Part shown: positions 10,301-17,922 of the stretch, piece after piece | Layout: every line of letters begins with the position of its first letter | How positions within the stretch are numbered: the stretch's first letter is position 1 | Origin: Lenisia limosa | Lineage: Eukaryota > Breviatea | Direction: 5' to 3' | NCBI GenBank assembly: GCA_001655205.1 | Contig: LPNZ01007831.1 | Coordinates: 1-22,882, forward strand | DNA length: 22,882 nt | Translations under genes and position numbers: made by a program | Notes under the pieces: model-generated | What the model saw: only the letters and a program-made list of their open reading frames with translations | Told to the model about the DNA's origin: nothing | The model's database searches: none

Positions 10301-13139
10301 GAGTATTATCTTATTTACACAATATTCATTTTATCAGCTTACGCCTGAACATTGTTGTTAACCTGAACAGCGTCGGAGGTAATTGCCACTGTATCACGGA
10401 TAATCTATTCGGTTATTTTAGTCATATGTACGTGATCCAAAACAGACAGAATGAGAAGAAGGCAAACCTCGTTTCCATTGCGTTTATACTTAGGAAGCAA
10501 GAGAGCAAGCGTTTCAATTTTGGACAATATAGATTCTGCGAAAATAATGCTTCTTTTGATGGCAACAAAAATTCCCTTTCTACAAACCTGATGAGGATGA
10601 AACAGCCGCAAAGGCCTCAAATTCAGGGAAGGACTTCGGTGCTTCCCATTTATCCCGACATTTTTTTACCTTTGATTGAAGCTCCACAGATGCCTCTTCA
10701 AGATAATCCTGAAAGATTAAAACAAATAACAGCTTAACGGGACTCACATTTTCAAGCTGCATCAATGTTGCCTTGATATCAGCTTCTTTGACTGTTTCTA
10801 AATGATTAGAATGTGTTCATAAGATATTTTCTTTGTTGACTTTTCAAGAACAGCAATTAATATTAATATTAATTAATATGATATGTATTATTTTTGTTCA
10901 TCGTTAATATTAATCGTATTAATATTAATATTAATACAATATAATATATTGTATATTGTAAATAGCAATGAGAAATAAAAAATAAGGATGTATCTGACCG
11001 AAGCCGTCCACACCATTTGGATTATAGTATAATATTAATTCACCCAATCATTTGCCTTAATGTGCACAATTATTAATAAAATTAATATTTTATACGATTA
11101 ATTGCCCGGAGATCTCATGAAAACTAACCCGAAAAAGTATTGAATGCAGAAATGTAAAAGATCTTAAACGGCTCCAATTTCTAAAAGAATAAATAAAGTT
11201 GATATTCTAACCTCTCCACACGTTACAAGAAGATTTTTACACTCAAATGCAACTTCCGTGAGCTGTTTCTAAAAAAGTTAACGTTGTATATATCATATGC
11301 ACATTATGGTGTATATGATGATATGATATACTAGTAGATTGTTTATCATTTACAATAATATTTGAAAAGAAGCATTTAGGTTGTATAATCACAGGTTAGC
11401 ACATCAACCACAAACTTGTTTATCAGCAGCCCCATGGGACGAAGCGTATGCATTGACAGCGCCCACTAAACTGGAGTTCAGCCGAATGGCAGTCGAAAAT
11501 ATTTCCTGTGCTCGTAAACAAATACTTGCAGTAGAAATAATAAATGTTCCATACTTTCATTTCATTTTGAACTTCCTGAGGGATACTGTGAGAAACGCTG
11601 ACTGAACTGACTGCCTCAGCAAAGGCAGCAAACGCTGGGGAGAAGATATTGCATGCTTCAACAGCCTGAGGGCGATAAATCAATATGAAGCCCAAAAAAG
11701 ACCAACATCATTTGGCTGAAACTCGTCATCAAAAAGTGGGAGTAGAGCATTTAATGAGGCATCACTAACAATCTGTGTGTTTAGAAATGTGTCTTTGTTG
11801 CCAATATAGTTTTATAGGTAACTTAATGATACTCTAATACACTCGTGCTATCTTCGTTCATCATTTCTACTCGAAAGTCGGTCATATGATCATATCACTA
11901 GTGCATATCATATGGATTTCCATATCACGTGTACGGTTTATGCAAACACATAGGATAACACGATTTTCTTCTCAGACCGTCACATTACCGTATTTATAAC
12001 ATCAGTATGTATGTAAATAATATAGTGTTCTAGACTTTTTTTTAATACGATGGAACAATTATTAAAACAAACCTCAGTTCTTTTAGCCGGAACCACTCCT
12101 GCAATTTCGGATAATTTACGAAGGGAATTCACTAAAAAGTAATTGATTGTGGAAGTCTTTTTGGAAATATTCGTGTCATCAAGATTTTAAACATCAATTC
12201 AAACAATGTGCAATATGATTGTAATTTGATCAAAGGGTAGTTTGTAGATAATACATGATATGATACAGTATTGTACATAGTATATATCATATATAATATA
12301 TGATATTATATCTAGTATGAAATATAAATATGTATGTAATATATGATATCATATATAATACATATGATATCAATACATTATTTCATGAATATACTATATG
12401 ACATCTCATAATCATATGATATGTAAATATCGAAATACTACTTTCTTACCTAACGTGTTGATGGAATCAGCCCCTTGCTTGAGGACGTCTGGAGAATCCT
12501 CCTGTGTATCTGTGGAATGAGTGATACTTCCCAGTAGATTTTCTTACGGATAACCCAAGCTTCAAGATCATGTTTGGCAGAAGCCACTTCAGCCTAATTG
12601 ATGAGAACTGTAAGGTCCTGAGAGCAGCAGCCAAGACAAGAAAAATTCAGCCTTAGCAGATGCAATTCCCCTATTACCTCGAGATTTGACTTGAGTTCGG
12701 AAATACCAATATGATCGAAAGTTAATCCGTTTACCTGTGATTTTCAGTACAATATCATGTGGAATACAATGTAAACTGAGTTTTTTGTCCTTCTTCCTAA
12801 ACAACATCTCCTCAAGGCTTGACCAGCATACGAGACTGCTTGCAAGGTCGATAAATTGGGCGGAAGAAGCCAGAGCAATGTTTTGGTTTTGAATGACTGC
12901 TCCAGGAATAGGTTGTCCCTAAAAAAGAAAGTGAGGGGCAAGGGTTAATATAAACAAGTTTATTTACTAGTGAGTAGAGATATATATAAAAATATACTCC
13001 TCCAATTCCTATTTGAGGGTTGCGCGATTTTTCATTCAAAAGGCGCCTCCTTACCAAAACCTACAGAAACTGCACATTGTCTGAGAGTCGGGTAGCAGGC
13101 GGCAATAACATCAATAACAGAGGATAAAAATGCCTCCAT
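7319..13139 (-). CDS. Large all-helical protein with KE-rich repeat and C-terminal SAM domain
   Basis: The start at 13139 (MEAFLSSVIDVIAACY) begins a run of 19 exons that all join in phase: 13139-13065, 12918-12832, 12734-12678, 12593-12548, 12509-12450, 12131-12073, 11772-11707, 11665-11555, 11505-11416, 11268-11212, 11180-11129, 10797-10748, 10708-10670, 10633-10588, 10535-10468, 10404-10363, 10255-10193, 10126-10036 and 9970-9912, giving 406 residues. Then come 9187-9132, an exon from 9094, pieces near 8880-8820 and 8770-8690, an N gap, VNAINESLAQSVNVF (from about 8387), GVKYMESLDAVLKFC, 8078-7766, from 7699, 7594-7504, 7465-7383 and 7345-7319. The first ~550 residues are Ala/Leu/Ser/Glu-rich helices without Gly or Pro clusters, recalling talin/vinculin-type bundles or BAR-like coiled coils; this is resemblance only. 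Exon 8078-7766 carries tandem KEDVKEV repeats. The last ~65 residues form a SAM domain: EWTVEEVCNWLTSRRFG, INGQCLIHSDIAILTSDLGV, RLKMRKAF. SAM domains mediate homo- or hetero-oligomerisation or RNA binding. The protein is probably a cytoplasmic scaffold. Junctions between 9094 and 8390 are unresolved. Confidence 0.78.
7383..7594 (-). other. SAM domain (two exons, 38-nt intron between)
   Basis: Exons 7594-7504 and 7465-7383, separated by intron 7503-7466, encode the W-x2-EEV-x2-WL opening of helix 1, the G-x-CL core and the L-x2-LGV-x2-L-x-M end of a sterile alpha motif. All expected hydrophobic positions are present. Seven more residues (AVESIRT after M) close the protein. Confidence 0.85.
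7797..8000 (-). repeat. 21-bp coding repeats, (KEDVKEV)n
   Basis: On the minus strand, units like GAAGTGAAAGAAGACGTAAAA repeat about 6-8 times with small changes, encoding KEDVKEV/KEDMQEV/KEDLKEV heptads. The heptad length and charge pattern favour a single long helix or coiled coil ahead of the SAM domain. Confidence 0.85.
8534..8676. other. Assembly gap beside a poly-A run
   Basis: 143 N preceded by about 13-16 A. It interrupts the SAM-domain gene; an exon could be hidden here. Confidence 0.95.
9223..9247. repeat. (AAT)n microsatellite
   Basis: About seven AAT/ATA units in an intron of the SAM-domain gene. Confidence 0.85.
9284..9325. other. Assembly gap
   Basis: 42 N inside the 0.7-kb intron between exons at 9970-9912 and 9187-9132 of the SAM-domain gene. 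Confidence 0.95.
9326..9911 (-). other. Long intron of the SAM-domain gene
   Basis: Contains an open stretch of about 60 codons (minus strand, roughly 9720-9530, with SFNDNQFREQRIEIRKLFEI). It follows a TTTCAG acceptor but its phase does not fit the flanking exons and it ends in a stop. I treat it as intronic; an alternative exon cannot be excluded. Confidence 0.5.
10855..10960. repeat. TAATATTAATATTA-type AT repeat in intron
   Basis: Short near-palindromic units of TTAATATTAA repeated in direct and inverted order, in the intron between exons 11180-11129 and 10797-10748. Confidence 0.8.
10958..10990. repeat. Dispersed 31-33 bp repeat, copy 1
   Basis: GTAAATAGCAATGAGAAATA followed by AAAAATAAGGATG recurs at 22144-22174 with a 2-nt length change and one substitution. 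It is intronic here. Confidence 0.75.
11873..11903. repeat. Dispersed 31-bp repeat GGTCATATGATCATATCAC, copy 1
   Basis: GAAAG-T-CGGTCATATGATCATATCAC-T-AGTG. The same 31 bases with two substitutions occur at 16969-16999. The core is partly palindromic. It lies in an intron of the SAM-domain gene. Confidence 0.85.
12235..12430. repeat. TATGATAT-type AT-rich intronic repeat
   Basis: Nearly 200 bases of ATATGATAT/ATATCATAT words in the intron between exons 12509-12450 and 12131-12073, the same composition as at 1-75 and 1620-1880. Confidence 0.8.
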
Positions 13140-13268
13140 TTTAAGTCAGTGGGTGGGCCTCTTGGCGCAAACCAGTTTTATTTCGGAAACCTTGTCGAAC
13201 GGACGGAACGAAACTCTGACAAAACTGCGAGCAGGAAGGATCCCAGTAACAATACAACTAAACAAGAT

Positions 13269-13276
13269 AAAAAAAA
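13269..13276 (-). terminator. Pol III T8 terminator of tRNA-Pro
   Basis: Eight T on the minus strand directly after the tRNA discriminator base. Confidence 0.85.
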
Positions 13277-13348
13277 GGGGTCATCCGGGGATCGATCCCG
13301 GGACCTCTCGCACCCTAAGCGAGAATCATACCACTAGACCAACAACCC
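13277..13348 (-). tRNA. tRNA-Pro (anticodon AGG)
   Basis: A 72-nt cloverleaf on the minus strand. The acceptor GGGTTGT pairs with ATGACCC (two G-U pairs) and is followed by discriminator C. The D-arm contains the A-box TGGTCTAGTGGT. The anticodon arm is CTCGC-TTAGGGT-GCGAG with anticodon AGG, reading CCU (CCC by inosine). The T-arm is CCGGG-ATCGATC-CCCGG and contains the B-box. There is no intron and CCA is not encoded, as in eukaryotic nuclear tRNAs. The T-loop starts ATC instead of the usual TTC. The gene sits in the divergent 378-bp spacer between two protein genes. Confidence 0.96.
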
Positions 13349-13517
13349 TCTTGAAAATTAATTTCACAAACTGATTAACGATGGAAGGTTATATTTATTC
13401 TGGGCACAAAAAATAGATTTTATATATGTATTTTTTGAAAAAAAAATTCAGCTCAGTATCGCAATTACCAAGGAGACTCTTGCATTGCATACGAGACTTC
13501 GTCGAGTTGACACCACA

Positions 13518-16500
13518 ATGAGGAGACAACGACTGGGGGAGAGGAGGAGGCAAATACGCTTCCTCCTTTCACTTGCAGCTGCATTTACAGTTGTGGTTCT
13601 TGGGTCAAGATCTCTGCTAACTGTTCAAGACCAGCATGAATTCGTGTAGGTACTGGAAAATAAAGGATATGTACTTGTATAATATATATATATATATATA
13701 GATAGATAGATATAGATAGATAGATATAATACAACCTTCATTGCTATATATATAGATAGATAGTATATTTCCCAAGTTGGTTGCATTCCCCTTAAGTTAT
13801 AGACGAACACTTCTTTCCAATATGGAAAACCAGTCTTGTGAAGAGATTCTTGGTTCAAAAGAAGGCACTTCTCAAACATGTCCTTTTATTAAAACAGCCT
13901 GTCTGGTATGAATGTTATTCTCATCTCTACATATCACAAGCTAGACAACACCTTGAATAATTGTCACTTTTCTCCCATGGGCTAACGTGTAATGATGGAT
14001 GTTTTATTCATATTTAGGAAGATTATGGTTCTGTCTACAACTTCCCTTATATGTACTACTGCTCTCTTGGAGGACATCCTTGGATGAGTCTTTCCCTTAT
14101 GGTAAGCCGAATTATTTTTGAACCTACTTGATTTATTTTGTAGGCTGGTATTCTTATGGTATTATTTTATGTTCTTGGCACGGTAGCGGATGAGTTTTTT
14201 TGCCCTTCTCTTCAGGTTTGCCAGGTTATTTACGTGGTTTTTATCCACTTGTGCCCTATCACATTACTTCTTTTTTATATTAATGAACAAAGACAATATG
14301 GGGGTTCATACCAAATGTATATTTCATGGATACTTTCTGGTCAATTATAACACTTGTGTATCACTGCGTGAAAACCCAATTGATGAATGTAGAATACACT
14401 CTTTAGGTACTACTTCACTATTTTATATACATAGGGCCTCACTTCGGTTCGAATAATATGGGTAAAAATATCGATAATTTTCGAAGATTTATCGAGAAAT
14501 TTAGTCTTTTTTTTTTGAACCGGAGTGAAGCCCTAATTATATAGTATATATCTATCATAATATAATATATGTAGTGTATCATATGTCTCTTTTCACTCTC
14601 CATTTTTGTTTAAACTGGTTGGAGTTTGTAGGAGTAATGGATTAGGTTCTTTCTGATGCACTTCACCTTTCTCATAATGTTGCTGGAGTGACCCTTCTCG
14701 CCCTTGGAAACGGGGCACCTGATCTTGGAGCATCATGGATTTCTTTCTCTTCTGGTCAGAATAGGCAAGTAGACTCCTTCTTGCGATCTTTTCCATTGGA
14801 AATTGAATTATTTTTCAGGTTCGCCTGGAATTGCAATGGGTGCCCTTTTGGGAGCTGGTCTTTTTGTGACTGGAGTTGTTGTTGGAGTAGTGGCATTGGT
14901 TGCTCCTTTCACTTTAACACGACGACCTTTTATTCGAGATGTTTCATTCTACCTTGGTTTGTTGGAAAATTAAACCTATGTACTATGAGTTTTTTATTGT
15001 TATACTATTTTGACGCTTTAGTTGCTGTTCTTTGGGTTTTTTTAATAGTCATTGATGGTGACGTTCGGCAGTGGGAAAGCTGGGTTGGATGGGGTTGCTG
15101 ACCAGCTTGGATCTTTCGAATATGTTTTATCTAACGTCCTCTTTATAGGTTATTTTCTCATGCTATTTCTTCTACGTACTTCTTGTGGTTGGTGCCCGCG
15201 TTGTTTACCAAAAAAACAAAAAGACAACTCCTGTAAGCTGCTTTTTTAATACTTTTCGGTTGATAAAAACATTGTTCCACACAAACTAACAATGCTATGA
15301 AGTGATCAGTTTACAAGGGGTGAAATATTGTTTGAACATTACTCTAACCTGCTTTTATTCTTACGAAATTGGTTTTATAAATTAGATTCTTCCTAACAAT
15401 TTAGAGCACTTCAGGATATGTTGAGCTTCCAAACTCTCATCAAATTCATCCTAATATGCCAGCTGTCTCAAGAATGGAAAGCAGTCTTGACTATATTGTA
15501 ACTGAAAGGTGGGCTTCTACTTCACAGCATTACAGGGTATTTGTAATGTTGTCTTTTGGGCTCCATAATTGAGAAATTAATTTGAAAATATGAAATGAGA
15601 CATATTATCTTTTCATTCATTTTTAAAAAAAATTTAGCTTCCTCAACAATATTAATTGCGCGGAGCCCCACTTTTTATGTGCTATTATTTAAATCACCAT
15701 TTAGCGATATTCGTGACGCAATTGAAGCAATCTCAAAGCATCCACACACCAGTGGGATTGACGAGGGTATTTTCATGATCTCCCCCCCCCCCCCNNNNNN
15801 NNNNNNNNNNNNNNNNNNNNNNNNNNNNNNNNNNNNNNNNNNNNNNNNNNNNNNNNNNNNNNNNNNNNNNNATGATGACGAAATGGTTACGTGCTGTGGA
15901 AAATTAGCCGATAACGTCGGATGGAGTGAAAAATCTGGACTGTCAAAGTTCATAACAGTGATTACGTGGCCGTTGTACTGGAGCCTGTGGATAACCATCC
16001 CACAGGTGAGACCTATTCAGTACACAGAAGTACTAATATAAATATGTTTAGGTTGATGATGACCCCTGGAGCCCGATTCTTTCTGCTTTTCATCCTATCA
16101 CATCGAGTGCTTTTATTCTAACAGCTTTAGATTGTAGGTTTTTAGGTGGTGATTTAAGGATACTATTAAGGTATTACCTTCTTACCATTTAGTGTGGTCA
16201 ACCGTTTTAATCGAAAGAGTTCTCTTTTGGCACGTGACTATGATGATGTCATCAGGCCTCTCCATTTATATTCTCGTTACTACTGGGTTTGCTACATGGT
16301 CATTTTTCTTGTTAATTATATCCGTAATAAACTCTTATGATTCTCAATCAGGCCTCAACTTGTTACTACGGAGAAGATATTTCGTCCAACGCTGAGAACA
16401 ATAATGGCATGTTTTGCTTTTGTTGCATCCGTCATGTGGATTATGAAAGTTGCTGACATCCTTGTTGGGCTTTTGAAAGTATGTATTAAATATTTTCAAG

Positions 16501-17349
16501 AGAATTTCCTTTATTTCTTCCTTTTAAAGCATTTGATTTCACCACATCAGACTGTTGGAATAGTATTTAGCATCTCCGAGGCGCTTTTAGGGATGACTGT
16601 TCTGGCTTGGGGTAACAGTCTTGGAGGTATGGGGGTTATTTTTAATCAATTCTCTTTTGAATAACTATTGTATCGTTGTCTTTTTTGAGCGTTTATGAAT
16701 ATTCTTAGATATGGTATCAAATCTGTCTGTTGCAAAACAGGGTATGGCTGGAATGGCAGTTTCTGCTTGCTTTGGTGGACCTTTGCTAAGTGAGTGGGTT
16801 TTCTTTTCTGTTGTAGCTCATATCACTTTTTGGATCATTTTCACCCGTGAAGGATCATTTTCCACACAGGGATATTATACCACATATCCACTCATGTGAT
16901 AATTGACCGACAAGTATACATTCATGATGAACTCTTGGAATGGGAGGAGCTTTCTTCGTCATATCTGTGAAAGACGGTCATATGATCATATCACAAGTGG
17001 CTATTGTTCTCTAAATTTTTTTAAGATCTATTACTTGGAATGGGAGGAGCTTTCTTCTTTATGACGTTCAAATCACACACAATTTACCTGGGTGAGAGAA
17101 GGGCTGATTTTGGAAGGAAAAGCACCCCACCACCTTATCTTCCCAGATGTTGAACATAGTATCTTTTCGGCATTGGCAGGTTTAACCGTCAGTCTCCTGT
17201 TCTCAATGCTTTACATTCCGTTTTCAGGGTACAGAAGTAACAAGCTGGTAAGTTTTTACAATGACTTATTCACTGAATAGTATGGCGTGATTACAATTGG
17301 TTTGTACACCATCTTCCTCAGTCTTGGGGTGATTCTAACGTTTGCCTAA
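13518..17349 (+). CDS. NCLX/CCX-type cation/Ca2+ exchanger
   Basis: A 19-exon model joins in phase from ATG 13518 to TAA 17347, encoding 599 residues. Exons: 13518-13645, 13803-13905, 14018-14101, 14144-14215, 14646-14754, 14819-14956, 15022-15083, 15149-15232, 15405-15508, 15705-15766, about 15872-16005, 16052-16133, 16193-16310, 16352-16478, 16551-16626, 16709-16789, 17026-17091, 17147-17247 and 17281-17349. The N gap falls within intron 10. The two inverted alpha repeats of the Ca2+/cation antiporter superfamily are plain: LLALGNGAPDLGASW (about residues 146-160) and VLAWGNSLGDMVSN (486-499), the latter followed by SACFGGPLLN. GNGAPD with GNSxGD is the signature of the NCLX (SLC8B1) / plant CCX branch rather than NCX or NCKX. 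A cytosolic loop with a DDDE cluster lies between the halves. The N-terminus is Arg-rich then hydrophobic (MRRQRLGERRRQIRFLL), fitting a mitochondrial presequence or signal anchor, and is followed by a Cys-containing extramembrane segment. Expected role: Na+ (or Li+/H+)-coupled Ca2+ efflux from mitochondria or another compartment. Confidence 0.93.
13683..13763. repeat. (TA)n/(GATA)n microsatellite
   Basis: TATATATATA followed by repeated GATAGATAGATA, then a second shorter block, in intron 1 of the exchanger gene. Confidence 0.9.
14432..14535. mobile_element. 104-bp MITE-like element with ~20-bp terminal inverted repeats
   Basis: The left end TAGGGCCTCACTTCGGTTC is the imperfect inverse of the right end GAACCGGAGTGAAGCCCTA (two or three mismatches). 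The centre is AT-rich and non-coding with a T10 run. A solo end with the same sequence lies at 1599-1619, so the repeat is dispersed. It sits in intron 4 of the exchanger gene. The TA at each edge could be a target duplication. Confidence 0.75.
15795..15871. other. Assembly gap after a 13-nt C tract
   Basis: 77 N after 13 cytosines (15782-15794). Phase agreement between exons 10 and 11 of the exchanger implies that only intron is missing. Confidence 0.95.
16790..17025 (+). repeat. Intron 16 of the exchanger, holding a partial copy of exon 17
   Basis: The 24 bases starting CTTGGAATGGGAGGAGCTTT and ending CTTC occur at 16934-16957 in the intron and again, exactly 100 bases later, at 17034-17057 in exon 17. 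The intronic copy has no in-phase acceptor and soon meets a stop, so it looks like a relic. A copy of the 31-bp dispersed repeat (16969-16999) lies between the two. Confidence 0.85.
16969..16999. repeat. Dispersed 31-bp repeat GGTCATATGATCATATCAC, copy 2
   Basis: GAAAG-A-CGGTCATATGATCATATCAC-A-AGTG; differs from the copy at 11873-11903 at two positions only. Confidence 0.85.
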
Positions 17350-17922
17350 TGGTTAATTTATGAAGGTTTTTTTGTCCATAAATTCTCCGATAATTTGTAT
17401 TTGATTTTTAATTAGAGTATCAACTAATTTAGAATATAGTATTATAATCTCCAATACACGCTGACTGAAACAGGACCCAAAGTGTCCTTAATATTGCCTC
17501 CTATTCTCGATATCTGTCTTATTATCTGTATATAGTGCGAGGTTACAAAAGATTCGAGAAATATGCTGAAAAAATCTGAAGGAAGAAAATGAACAATGGA
17601 ACCCAGGGGGGGGGGGGAACTCCCAGGAAATATTACAACCAGCATGGTGCTATGAAAAAAATTTGGCTGGTGTGACATTTACTGGGAATGACCCCCCTTG
17701 ATAGAACCACAATAGAAAAATAAAAGATAAAAAGATGAAAGACAAGCCAAGAGAAGAATTCCCTTCACCCTACCAATACCTGATCCAGCATCAGATCATT
17801 GATCCTCTAGGTGGACGAAAGACAAAAAGGAAAAAGGGAAAAAGGCGCGTTGAGGAAGAGTGAGGGAAGCGTAGTATTATAGTAGTTAGTGTAGAAGCAG
17901 TGTTTAGGAAATATTTTTCAGA
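17350..17922. other. Spacer between exchanger and SAP-domain genes
   Basis: Contains 3' sequence of the exchanger, a G12 tract (17606-17617) and an A/G-rich stretch (about 17700-17860) upstream of the next start. No convincing exon was seen; the 5' UTR and promoter of the next gene should lie here, but no motif is clear. Confidence 0.55.

Noticed and set aside
10261-10737. 158-codon plus-strand open frame
   Set aside because: It lies opposite well-phased minus-strand exons of the SAM-domain gene, and its sequence has no recognisable domain; antisense shadow.
17442-17678. 78-codon minus-strand open frame containing PPPLG
   Set aside because: It crosses the G12 tract in the spacer after the exchanger gene, and has no supporting splice structure or recognisable motif.
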